Shown: positions 1 through 7,333 of the stretch, piece by piece | Layout: each line of letters begins with the position of its first letter | How positions within the stretch are numbered: the first letter of the stretch is position 1 | NCBI RefSeq assembly: GCF_018476905.1 | Contig: NZ_JAHCVK010000001.1 | Coordinates: 868,001-932,000 of the forward strand | Direction of reading: 5' to 3' | DNA from: Geomobilimonas luticola | GTDB lineage: Bacteria; Desulfobacterota; Desulfuromonadia; Geobacterales; Geobacteraceae | Length of the DNA: 64,000 nt | Position numbers and translations under genes: made by a program | The notes under the pieces: model-generated | The model's database searches: none | Told to the model about the DNA's origin: nothing | Seen by the model: the letters and a program-made list of their open reading frames with translations, nothing else

Positions 1-422
1 CCGGATTGCGGCTCGGGTGCGCCATCGGTTCCCCCAAGGTGATCGCACGGTTGCAGGCGCTGCGTGGCCCCTGGAGCGTGAACGGCGTGGCCCAGGTGGC
101 GGGGCTTGCCTCCCTGGCCGATGGAGAGTATCGTGGACGGACTCTCGCCCTTATCGACAAAGAGCGGGAACGGCTTCTGGCCGGCCTTGGCCGGATAGCG
201 GGGCTGAAACCATACCGCTCGGCGGCCAACTACCTGCTCGTGGAGATCGTGCAGGGGCCGGCAGCCGGCGAGCTCTGCCGCAAGCTGCTCGCGGAACGGA
301 TTCTCCTGAGAAACTGCGCCAATTTTGCCGGGCTTGACAATCGTTTCTTCCGGGTGGCGGTACGGGGCCGGGAAGAGAACGAACGGCTCCTGGCAGCTCT
401 TGCCACTGTCCTGGCCACCTGA
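1..422 (+). CDS. cobD: Threonine-phosphate decarboxylase-like aminotransferase, C-terminal part
   Basis: This is the 3' end of a fold-type I PLP enzyme; the gene begins before the window. The first visible residues, GLRLGCAIGSP, match the segment that follows the PLP lysine in HisC/CobD aminotransferases (usually PGLRLGY). The tail, with LLRNCANFAGL then RFFRVAVR, resembles CobD, which decarboxylates L-threonine-O-3-phosphate to the aminopropanol phosphate used for the cobalamin nucleotide loop. A histidinol-phosphate aminotransferase is the main alternative, since the two families are close and the PLP lysine lies outside the window. Confidence 0.7.
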   Translation, partial: GLRLGCAIGSPKVIARLQALRGPWSVNGVAQVAGLASLADGEYRGRTLALIDKERERLLAGLGRIAGLKPYRSAANYLLVEIVQGPAAGELCRKLLAERILLRNCANFAGLDNRFFRVAVRGREENERLLAALATVLAT

Positions 423-448
423 CGACATCTCCCCTTCCCCCTTTCTCC

Positions 449-476
449 TTGACAAGCGGTCCAGGACCGGTATCAT
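449..476 (+). promoter_or_regulatory. Predicted sigma70 promoter of the zinc operon
   Basis: TTGACA at 449-454 and TATCAT at 471-476 are 16 bp apart, 39 bp before the Zur-like start codon. Just downstream, 481-497 is an imperfect inverted repeat (ATGGAAA, then TTTTCAT) that could be a metal-regulator operator. The operator idea is inference. Confidence 0.5.
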
Positions 477-514
477 CTGGATGGAAACCATTTTCATTTA
501 GGACGGGCCCCCCC

Positions 515-943
515 ATGCCCCACGATTTCCCTTCCATGCTGAAAGAGCTGCATCTCAAGGTAACCCCCCGCCGGCTGGCAACGCTGGCCGCCCTTGCCAC
601 CGCCACGACCTACGTCAGCCCGGAGGAAGTTCACAAGCGGCTCCAGGGGGAATTTGCCCGGATCGGCCTTCCCACCGTCTACCGCAATCTGGAGGAACTG
701 GCCGCCGGTGGCGTGATCACCAAGGTTCTCCATCCCAACCGGCAACTCTATTACTATTTTTGCCCCAACCGGAGCCACCACCACCACTTCGTCTGCCTGG
801 CCTGCCGGACGGTGGAGGACCTGGAATGCTGCGGACTGGAGGAGGTGGAGAAACAGGTGGGGGGGCGGGTGCTTTCCCACATCGTCCAGGCCAACGGCCT
901 CTGCCAGGCATGTCTCCAGGCCGGACGGGAGGCTGCGGCATGA
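515..943 (+). CDS. zur: Fur-family regulator, probably Zur (zinc uptake repressor)
   Basis: A 142-residue Fur-family protein. The N-terminal winged helix contains VTPRRLATLAALATA and PTVYRNLEELAAGGVI, the usual Fur recognition region. A His-rich metal site (SHHHHFVCLACRTVEDL) and two CxxC pairs (CLAC near residue 91, CQAC near 131) fit the structural zinc site. The start at 515 is chosen because AGGACGG lies about 8 bp upstream. The stop overlaps the znuA start in an ATGA. Because the genes that follow are a zinc ABC transporter, Zur is more likely than Fur or PerR; the metal is inferred from context. Confidence 0.8.
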   Translation: MPHDFPSMLKELHLKVTPRRLATLAALATATTYVSPEEVHKRLQGEFARIGLPTVYRNLEELAAGGVITKVLHPNRQLYYYFCPNRSHHHHFVCLACRTVEDLECCGLEEVEKQVGGRVLSHIVQANGLCQACLQAGREAAA

Positions 944-1881
944 AACGTCTCCTCTGGTGTGCCGTACTGCTGTTGATCCTTCCCCTTGGAGCCTGTACGC
1001 AAAAGGAACCGGCACTAGGGAAGGGGAAAGTGCAGGTCGTCACCACCATCTTTCCCCTCTACGATTTTGCCCGGGTCGTCGGGGGGGATCGGGTCGAGGT
1101 TGTCCTTCTCCTCCCCCCCGGGGTGGAGCCCCACAGCTTCGAGCCCACGCCGGAGGATATGGTGCGGATCAGCCGGGCCGGCCTGTTCGTCTATACGAAT
1201 CCGTACATGGAGCCGTGGGTGGCCGGCCTTCTCAAGGGGATCGACCGGCAGCGGCTGACGGTGGTGGATGCCAGCGCCGGTGTCTCGTACCTCCCCGCCG
1301 CTGGGGAGGACAACGGCCACGACGTGAACGAGGGGGGACATCACCATGGCGGCATGGATCCCCATGTCTGGCTCAGTATCCCCAATGCCCGGAAAATGGT
1401 GGAGAACATTGCCGCTGCCCTGGGGACGAAGGACCCGACCAATGCCGCTTTTTACCGGCAAAATGCCGCTGTCTACGAACAGAAGCTGACGGAGCTGGAC
1501 CGGAAGTTCCAGGTGGGTCTCGGCAACTGCCGGACGCGACGGTTCCTCCATGGCGGCCACTACGCCTTCGGCTACCTGGCCGACCACTATGGGCTCCAGT
1601 ACGTCTCCGCCTACGCCATCTCGGCCGACGCAGAACCGCGCCCGAGGAAGCTCGTGGAGATGATCGCCCTCATGCGGAGCAGCGGAACCAGGTATATCTT
1701 CTACGAGGAGCTGATCTCCCCCCGGGTGGCGGAGACGATCGCCCGGGAGACCGGCGCAACCCTGCTGCGGCTGAACGGTGTCCATAACCTCAGCCGGGAC
1801 GAACTGCAAGGGGGGGCCACCTACCTTTCCCTCATGGAACAGAATCTAGTCAATCTCAGAACGGGGCTGCAATGTCGCTAG
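940..1881 (+). CDS. znuA: Zinc ABC transporter, substrate-binding lipoprotein
   Basis: A 313-residue cluster A-I (ZnuA/TroA) binding protein. The N-terminus has a hydrophobic stretch ending in a lipobox (PLGAC, Cys at about 19), so it should be a periplasm-facing lipoprotein. PHSFEPTPEDM carries the first metal-binding His. A short His/acidic loop (GHDVNEGGHHHGGMDPHVW) is typical of zinc rather than manganese binders, and HGGHYAFGYLADHYGL supplies further ligands. It starts inside the stop of the Zur-like gene and overlaps znuC by 10 bp, so translation is probably coupled. Confidence 0.9.
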   Translation: MKRLLWCAVLLLILPLGACTQKEPALGKGKVQVVTTIFPLYDFARVVGGDRVEVVLLLPPGVEPHSFEPTPEDMVRISRAGLFVYTNPYMEPWVAGLLKGIDRQRLTVVDASAGVSYLPAAGEDNGHDVNEGGHHHGGMDPHVWLSIPNARKMVENIAAALGTKDPTNAAFYRQNAAVYEQKLTELDRKFQVGLGNCRTRRFLHGGHYAFGYLADHYGLQYVSAYAISADAEPRPRKLVEMIALMRSSGTRYIFYEELISPRVAETIARETGATLLRLNGVHNLSRDELQGGATYLSLMEQNLVNLRTGLQCR

Positions 1882-2624
1882 ATCTGGTTGCCACAACAGA
1901 GCTCTGCTTCAGCTACAACGGTGCCGAGGTCCTCGACAAGGTGTCGTTCCGCGTCCGGCAGGGGGATTATCTGGGTATCGTCGGTCCCAACGGTTCGGGC
2001 AAGAGCACCCTCGTCAAGACCATTCTCGGGCTCAACCGCCCGGCCCACGGGACGGTAACCCTGTTCGGCAATCCCCAGGAGCAGTTCGCCGACTGGCAGA
2101 AAATCGGCTATCTCCCCCAGCGCCTGAAATTTTTCAATCCCAATTTCCCCGCCACGGTGGAGGAGCTGGTGCGGCTGGGACTCCTGGCCGGCAAGAATTT
2201 TCCCAAACGTCGGGCAAGGGGGGATGACGCCGCGGTGGAGGAGACCCTTGCCATCATGGGGATCGCCGACATCCGAAAACGCCTGATAGGAGAGCTGTCC
2301 GGCGGCCAGCAGCAGCGTGCCCTGTTGGCCCGGGCCATTGTCGGGAGGCCGGAACTCCTCATCATGGACGAGCCGACCACCGCCCTCGACCCGGAAACCC
2401 GGGAGCGGTTTTACGAGCTTTTGCAGCTCCTGAACCGGGAGCGGAACACTACGGTCATCCTCGTTACCCACGACACCTGGAGCATCGGCAAGTATGCCAC
2501 CCGTTTCCTCTACATCGACAAGCGGGTGGTGTTCGACGGCACCTTCGACCAGTTCTGCCAGTCGGAGGAGATGACGGGGTTTTTTGGGGAGCATGCGCAG
2601 CACATCATCTGCCACAGGCATTGA
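1872..2624 (+). CDS. znuC: Zinc ABC transporter, ATP-binding protein
   Basis: A 250-residue ABC ATPase. Walker A is GPNGSGKST (about residues 37-45), the signature is LSGGQQQR, Walker B is LLIMDEP and the switch His is in LVTHD. Length and motifs match ZnuC/MntB. It powers zinc import with ZnuA and ZnuB. A 219 bp gap holding nested repeats separates it from znuB. Confidence 0.92.
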   Translation: MSLDLVATTELCFSYNGAEVLDKVSFRVRQGDYLGIVGPNGSGKSTLVKTILGLNRPAHGTVTLFGNPQEQFADWQKIGYLPQRLKFFNPNFPATVEELVRLGLLAGKNFPKRRARGDDAAVEETLAIMGIADIRKRLIGELSGGQQQRALLARAIVGRPELLIMDEPTTALDPETRERFYELLQLLNRERNTTVILVTHDTWSIGKYATRFLYIDKRVVFDGTFDQFCQSEEMTGFFGEHAQHIICHRH

Positions 2625-2631
2625 CAGAGGA

Positions 2632-2800
2632 AACGCGGCTTTTCCGCAATCTCCGCGTTGATCTTCGGGGTTCCTTGTGCGGCTAGTCCCTCATCCTATC
2701 CTTCTCCCAGAGGGAGAAGGGACCCAATTACCCTCTCCCTTCGGGAGAGGGTGGCCAAAGGCCGGGTGAGGGGACCTCGCACAAAATCCACGTTTCTGCA
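2632..2800 (-). repeat. Dispersed palindromic repeat P2, copy interrupted by a REP-like element
   Basis: Positions 2634-2683 match the reverse complement of the P2 repeat at 46501-46612 with about three mismatches in 50. The match stops where a REP-like double hairpin (2690-2776) begins. It resumes as GACCTCGC then AAAATCCACG at about 2774-2794, which matches the opposite end of P2. The REP-like element therefore appears to sit inside a P2 copy and to replace its middle. Confidence 0.65.
2690..2776. repeat. REP-like double hairpin (copy 1)
   Basis: Two near-identical perfect hairpins lie in tandem: CCTTCTCCC/GGGAGAAGG at 2700-2720 with loop AGA, and ACCCTCTCCC/GGGAGAGGGT at 2730-2752 with loop TTC. 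Flanks read CCTCATCCTAT and GGCCGGGTGAGGGG. Related copies lie at 25590-25680 (inverted) and 28640-28730. Confidence 0.8.
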
Positions 2801-2843
2801 CCATTGTCGATTAGTAACAAAACCGGCGTTAGGAATTTACTGC

Positions 2844-3668
2844 ATGACCATCACCGAAATCCTCAGCTACGGCTTCATCCAGCGGGCGCTCGTTGCCGGA
2901 TCGCTCATCGCGGTGCTCTGCGCGGTGCTCGGGGTGTTCCTCGTGCTGCGCCGACTGTCGCTCATCGGTGACGGGCTTGCCCACGTCACCTTCGGCAGTG
3001 TCGCCATCGCCCTCTTTCTGCGCATCAACCCGGCCGTGGTGACGCTTGCCGCCATTCCCCTCGTGCTCCTGTCGTCCTTCGGCATCCTCAAGCTGACCGA
3101 CAAGGCCCGTATTTACGGCGATGCGGCCATCGGCATCGTCTCGTCGCTGGGAATCGCCTGTGGCGTGCTTCTGGCGAGCGTGGCGGGGGGCTTCAACATC
3201 GACCTGTTCAGCTATCTGTTCGGCAACATCCTCGCCATCGGCACCGGAGACCTCCTGCTGGCGCTGGTCCTTTTTGCCATCGTGCTGCTGGCGGTGTTCT
3301 TCTTCTATTACGACCTGGTCGCCATCACCTTCGACGAGGAGCTTGCCCGGAGTTCGGGCATCCACACGAAGACCATCAATACGGTTCTCGTGCTCCTGAC
3401 CGCCCTTACGGTCGTGCTCGCCATGAAGCTCGTCGGGATCATGCTCATCTCGGCGCTCCTGATCCTGCCTGCCGTGACGGCACTCCAGGTTGCCGCGAGC
3501 TTTCGCGTCACCATCCTGGTTGCCGCCATGCTCGCCGTCGGGTCGGTGGTGTTGGGGATATTCGGCTCGTTCATCCTCAACCTTCCCACCGGCGCGAGTA
3601 TCGTCGTGGTGAATTTCGCCGTCTTCATGCTGGTATTTTCCGTCAATAAACTGCGGCAGGCCCGCTGA
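2844..3668 (+). CDS. znuB: Zinc ABC transporter, permease
   Basis: A 274-residue ABC-3 family permease with about eight hydrophobic segments; LVLRRLSLIGDGLAHVTFGS near residues 33-51 is the family signature. It forms the membrane channel for ZnuA/ZnuC. The start at 2844 (MTITEILSYG) is preferred because a longer reading would translate through the REP-like repeat. AGGAA lies about 9 bp upstream. The gap from znuC contains only repeats. Confidence 0.88.
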   Translation: MTITEILSYGFIQRALVAGSLIAVLCAVLGVFLVLRRLSLIGDGLAHVTFGSVAIALFLRINPAVVTLAAIPLVLLSSFGILKLTDKARIYGDAAIGIVSSLGIACGVLLASVAGGFNIDLFSYLFGNILAIGTGDLLLALVLFAIVLLAVFFFYYDLVAITFDEELARSSGIHTKTINTVLVLLTALTVVLAMKLVGIMLISALLILPAVTALQVAASFRVTILVAAMLAVGSVVLGIFGSFILNLPTGASIVVVNFAVFMLVFSVNKLRQAR

Positions 3669-3692
3669 CAAACGTCTGACGAGGGAGAGACC

Positions 3693-4112
3693 ATGGGAGA
3701 GACCATCCGTTTCGGCATATCCATCGACGACAAGCTTCTGGAGAGTTTTGACCGGCTCATCGAGGAGAAGGGGTACCTGAATCGCTCCGAGGCGATCCGC
3801 GATCTGATACGGGGTGCCCTGGTGGAGGAGAAGTGGGAGGGGGGGGATGCGGAGACCGTCGGAACCGTGACCCTGGTCTACAATCACCATGTCCGCGATC
3901 TTTCCGACAAACTGACCGAGCAGCAGCACGTCCACCACGACCAGGTCATCTCGGCGCTCCACGTCCACCTGGATGCCCACAACTGCCTGGAGGTTCTCGT
4001 GGTGCGCGGAAAGGCCCGGGACGTGAAAAAGATCGCCGACGAGCTCATCGGCGTGAAGGGGGTCAAGCACGGCAAGCTGGTGATGACCACCACCGGGGAG
4101 GAACTGCATTAG
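3693..4112 (+). CDS. nikR: Nickel-responsive regulator NikR
   Basis: A 139-residue protein with the NikR layout. The N-terminal ribbon-helix-helix has [19 protein letters not shown] and [11 protein letters not shown]. The C-terminal ACT-like domain has the nickel ligands in YNHHVRDL and in [12 protein letters not shown] (His, His and Cys of the square-planar site). It lies 24 bp after znuB and probably shares its transcript. No nickel transporter is adjacent, so the target lies elsewhere or the regulator acts on this operon. Confidence 0.9.
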   Translation: MGETIRFGISIDDKLLESFDRLIEEKGYLNRSEAIRDLIRGALVEEKWEGGDAETVGTVTLVYNHHVRDLSDKLTEQQHVHHDQVISALHVHLDAHNCLEVLVVRGKARDVKKIADELIGVKGVKHGKLVMTTTGEELH

Positions 4113-4133
4113 GAATCTGCAGTTCCCTCTAAA

Positions 4134-4155
4134 TCTCCCCTTATCTGAGGGGAGA
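4134..4155. terminator. Weak stem-loop after nikR
   Basis: TCTCCCC (4134-4140) pairs with GGGGAGA (4149-4155) across an 8-base loop. The downstream sequence is pyrimidine-rich (CTTCCCTTATT) without a clean T-run, so it is at best a weak terminator between the convergent nikR and lipoprotein genes. Confidence 0.35.
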
Positions 4156-4219
4156 CTTCCCTTATTAGGCAAGGTGGGACTGAGAGGGGCGCCTTTGCGT
4201 TAAAGATTTCAGGGATATC

Positions 4220-4618
4220 TCACTGAAACGCGGGGGGCATGCTCGTGAGTCTCCACCCGTCCTTTTCCACGTAGTGCCACTGCTGCCGGTCTTCCACCGT
4301 CCTGAGGGTCAGGCCCGACGGGCCATAGTAATCGAATTCCACCAGCACCTCTGCGCTTTTCTTCTCTTCATCGTAGTCCACACTTTTCACCCGGAAGTCG
4401 GCGATTTTCACCCCCCTGGCGGCGGCGAGATGTTTTTCATACTCGGAGCGAGTGGCCTTGTCCGCATAGTTGACGGCGGCCTGGTTCAACTCCGACCAGC
4501 GGACCATCTTGTTGTAGTCGCGGGAGCTTTTGTCGAACTGCTCCCGGTAGGGGTAGAGCGTCTCGCAGGCGGTAAGAAGCGCCGTGAGGCAGAGGAGTGC
4601 GATGATGGATCTCCACAT
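4220..4618 (-). CDS. Small lipoprotein of unknown function
   Basis: A 132-residue protein with a lipoprotein signal: a hydrophobic segment then LLTACETL, Cys at about 18. The mature part alternates charged and aromatic residues and looks like a small beta-rich, NTF2-like fold, but I do not recognise the family. AAAGG lies 9-10 bp before the start. It begins 20 bp after the stop of the Hcy methyltransferase/MTHFR gene on the same strand, so the two are likely cotranscribed; no functional link is evident. Confidence 0.7.
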   Translation of the reverse strand: MWRSIIALLCLTALLTACETLYPYREQFDKSSRDYNKMVRWSELNQAAVNYADKATRSEYEKHLAAARGVKIADFRVKSVDYDEEKKSAEVLVEFDYYGPSGLTLRTVEDRQQWHYVEKDGWRLTSMPPAFQ

Positions 4619-4638
4619 GGTGTTTGCCTTTCGGGGTG

Positions 4639-6453
4639 TTATCCCTTGATGAATTTGACCAGCTCGACGGCGATCTCGTACTTGCCGAAGGGGGGGATGA
4701 GGTAGAAGCCCCCCACCCGGCTCCGCACCGTTTCGATGAATTCCCTGGCGATGGCGAGCCCCTCCCGTACCCCGGCATCCTTCTCCTTCCCCCGCATCCG
4801 TTGCCGGATCCCGTCGGGGATGACGATTCCCGGCACCTCGTTGTGGAGGTATTCGCAGTTCCGCTCGCTCACCAGCGGCAGGATGCCGGGGAGGACCGGA
4901 ATGCCGAGGGGGGCGGTCCGTTCCAGCATCTCGTCCAGTCGGGCAACGTCGTAGAGCGGCTGGGTCTGGGCGAATACGGCGCCGTTTGCCACCTTTTTCT
5001 CCAGCCTGGCCGCCTGCACCTCCATCCTGGGGGAATTGGGGTTGAAGGCGCAGCCGATGGTGAAGCCGGTGCCGTCGCCGATGGGGTTCCCCAGGCCGTT
5101 GACGCCGGCGTTCAGATCAGCCAGGAGCTTGATGAGGGTGAAGGAGTTGAGGTCGAAGACCGACGTGGCGCCGGCGTGTTCCCCGAGCCGGGCCGGGTCC
5201 CCGGTCACCGCCAGGATCGAGCGGATGCCGAGGAGGCTTGCCCCCATCAGGTCCGACTGGAGGCCGAGGAGGTTCCGGTCGCGGCAGGTGATGTGGACGA
5301 TCACCTCGATCCCCACCTCCCGCTGGATGAGGCTCGCCAGGGCGATGTTCCCCATGCGTACCCGGGCCAGGGGGTTCTCCGCCAGGTTGATGGCGTCCGC
5401 CCCGGCCGCTTTCAGGGCACGGCTGCCGGCAAGCACCTTGCCGCAGTCCATCCCCCGGGGAGGGTCGAGTTCCACGGTGACGACCGGCTCCTTCCCCCAG
5501 CGGGCAAGGAAACCTGCTGTCTGGGGTGGGGGCTCCGGCTTGCTCTCCACGACACCCGCAGCGACGGCAACCTGCCGGGCCACGGGGCGCATCCCGGCGA
5601 GCCGCTGGGCCAGGAGCCGGATGTGATCGGGGGTGGTGCCGCAGCAGCCGCCGATGAGGCCGGCTCCCGCCTCCACCATCTCCCGTGCCCGGTCGGCGAA
5701 ATAGTCGGGGGTGGTGCGGTAGATGGAGCGGCCGTCCACGTATTCGGGAAAGCCGCTGTTGGCGAAGGCCGCCAGGGGGAGGTCGGTGGCTGCCGCCATG
5801 CGGCGCAACGTAGCGAGGATTTCCAGCGGTCCCGCCCCGCAGTTGGCTCCCACCAGGTCGGCACCGGCCTTGGTCAGCTCCCGTGCGGCCGTTGCCGCCT
5901 CGGTACCGCCGCCGGTACGCCCCCCTTCCAGGAAAGCCATGCTGGCAACCACGGGGAGTCCGGTGGCCCTGGCGGCCGCCAGGGCGCAGAGAAGCTGGGG
6001 AAGGTCCGAAAAGGTCTCCAGCTGGAAGAGGTCGATCCCCCCTTCGACGAGGGCTTCCGCCTGCTCCCGGAAGATGGCGGTCATCTCCGCCGGCGACAGC
6101 TCCTTCTCCTCCCCCTTCAGCCGGGCCAGGGGGCCGATGGAGCCGGCGACGAAAACCTCCCGTCCGGCCGCAGCCTGCCGGGCCAGCTCCGCCCCCCGCC
6201 GGTTGATCTCCCGGACCTTCCGCTCCAGGCCGATGGGGGCAAGTTTCGTATGGTTGGCGCCGAAGGTGTTGGTCTCGATGACCCGGGCGCCGGCCGCAAG
6301 GTACTCGGCATGGAGTTCGGCCACGAGGGAGGGACGGACCAGGTTGAGGTGCTCGAAGTTGGCATCCAGCCCGACACCCTTGCCGTAGAGCATGGTGCCG
6401 ATGGCGCCGTCGCCGACGAGTATTTCGTTGTGCAGCCGTTCCAGGAAATTCAC
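4639..6453 (-). CDS. Bifunctional homocysteine S-methyltransferase / methylenetetrahydrofolate reductase
   Basis: A 604-residue fusion. Residues about 1-290 are a homocysteine methyltransferase barrel: GDGAIGTML at the start, ETNTFGAN, GANCGAGP and LIGGCCGTTPDHI, the last two carrying the zinc-binding Cys residues. Residues about 310-604 are a MetF-type barrel starting PVVTVELDPPRG, with FTIGCAFNPN and AQTQPLYD. The layout is that of the YitJ family. One protein could make methyl-THF and pass the methyl group to homocysteine, but the methyl donor of the first domain is not shown by the sequence. A separate metH lies at 50842. Confidence 0.9.
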   Translation of the reverse strand: MNFLERLHNEILVGDGAIGTMLYGKGVGLDANFEHLNLVRPSLVAELHAEYLAAGARVIETNTFGANHTKLAPIGLERKVREINRRGAELARQAAAGREVFVAGSIGPLARLKGEEKELSPAEMTAIFREQAEALVEGGIDLFQLETFSDLPQLLCALAAARATGLPVVASMAFLEGGRTGGGTEAATAARELTKAGADLVGANCGAGPLEILATLRRMAAATDLPLAAFANSGFPEYVDGRSIYRTTPDYFADRAREMVEAGAGLIGGCCGTTPDHIRLLAQRLAGMRPVARQVAVAAGVVESKPEPPPQTAGFLARWGKEPVVTVELDPPRGMDCGKVLAGSRALKAAGADAINLAENPLARVRMGNIALASLIQREVGIEVIVHITCRDRNLLGLQSDLMGASLLGIRSILAVTGDPARLGEHAGATSVFDLNSFTLIKLLADLNAGVNGLGNPIGDGTGFTIGCAFNPNSPRMEVQAARLEKKVANGAVFAQTQPLYDVARLDEMLERTAPLGIPVLPGILPLVSERNCEYLHNEVPGIVIPDGIRQRMRGKEKDAGVREGLAIAREFIETVRSRVGGFYLIPPFGKYEIAVELVKFIKG

Positions 6454-6558
6454 GAAAACTCTCCACTACAATTTCACCGCAGAGGTCACGGAGGGGCGCG
6501 GAGTAAGAATACTAAACGGAAGATATCCCATGCACCGGTGCAAATCAATACACAAATC

Positions 6559-6711
6559 GGTAAGGGGCGAGTGCCCCGTTGCGCTCAGAGTCCCCTCGTA
6601 CCGCCGCTACGAGGCTCATTTCGCGCCGGCCGGTCGGCCGGCTCTGCTCAATTTCGCCTGCAGCGGCTGGCACTCGGGCACATTCGCTCCACGGGACACT
6701 CGCCCCTTACC
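6559..6711 (+). repeat. Approximately 150 bp palindromic dispersed repeat P1 (copy 1)
   Basis: The element is bounded by a perfect 15 bp inverted repeat, GGTAAGGGGCGAGTG (6559-6573) and CACTCGCCCCTTACC (6697-6711). The interior holds GCGCCGGCCGGTCGGCCGGC. A second copy lies in opposite orientation at 43860-44010 with about 85% identity by eye. It occupies most of the 304 bp gap 6454-6757, whose left end (6471-6490) has a partial CACCGCAGAGG-type repeat. Confidence 0.8.
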
Positions 6712-6757
6712 GATCATCTCTAAGCGAACATGCTGGAGTTATTCCCACCGTTTGTCA

Positions 6758-7162
6758 CTATATATCTCCCGTCAGTTCCTGCAGCAGGTAGAGTTTAGGG
6801 TTCAGCCCCTGCACGCAGGCGATGATTTCCTTGAGTCGCTCCTCTTCGATCCCTTCCTCCAGGTCGGTCCCCTGGAAATAGGGATACCCCTTGGGAAGGG
6901 GGGAATAGCTGCCGTCCTTCAAGAGCGACACGTCCACCATGTCATTGACCCGTCCCGCCCCCTCCCACGGGTCGCGGTAGTTGAACTGGCGGGCGACGAC
7001 GTGGAGTCCCATGCCGTTGGGGAAGACCCCCTTCACCTCGAAGGAAAAATCCCGCGGCGAGCCGTAGTGCTCGGACCGCCCATCACGGGCCATCACCTGT
7101 GCCCCCGCCGCTTCCAGCAACTGCCGCACGGAGTCGGCGGTCATCGGTGCAAATTCGCTCAT
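6758..7162 (-). CDS. Conserved-looking hypothetical protein
   Basis: A 134-residue soluble, acidic protein with no signal peptide or membrane segment. It starts MSEFAPMTADSVRQLLEAAG and contains an aromatic-rich middle (GLHVVARQFNYRDPW). AGGA lies about 9 bp before the ATG. I do not recognise the family. It is isolated between the P1 repeat and a 21 bp inverted repeat, so context gives no clue. Confidence 0.65.
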   Translation of the reverse strand: MSEFAPMTADSVRQLLEAAGAQVMARDGRSEHYGSPRDFSFEVKGVFPNGMGLHVVARQFNYRDPWEGAGRVNDMVDVSLLKDGSYSPLPKGYPYFQGTDLEEGIEEERLKEIIACVQGLNPKLYLLQELTGDI

Positions 7163-7196
7163 GGATAAAGTCCTTTCAAAATCGTTTCAAAATTGT

Positions 7197-7319
7197 TTTA
7201 CCGCAGAGGACACGGAGAAAAAATCTGAGTAAAACCTTAAAATCGCTTTTTTGGGTTAAACCCCTAAAGGCATTTGATTCTGGTTTTCCTCCGGTTTACT
7301 CCGTGTCCTCTGCGGTAAA
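7197..7319. repeat. Element bounded by a perfect 21 bp inverted repeat
   Basis: The 21 bases at 7197-7217 (beginning TTTACCGCAGAGGACACG) are exactly complementary to 7299-7319. The 81 bp between them are AT-rich and encode nothing visible. A partial, diverged copy of the same arm is at about 6474-6492. It looks like a MITE-like or foldback repeat. Confidence 0.75.
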
Positions 7320-7333
7320 TGCTTTTTTGACAA

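Noticed and set aside
2658-2843. Extended N-terminus of ZnuB starting at 2658
   Set aside because: The extra 62 residues translate the REP-like hairpins (SPRGRRDP, LSLRERV), a known artefact of such repeats; the start at 2844 fits the family.
4624-6723. Long plus-strand reading frame of about 700 codons opposite the Hcy methyltransferase/MTHFR gene
   Set aside because: It runs antisense to clear catalytic motifs, is rich in Gly/His/Arg/Pro as expected for the complement of high-GC codons, and has no recognisable domain.
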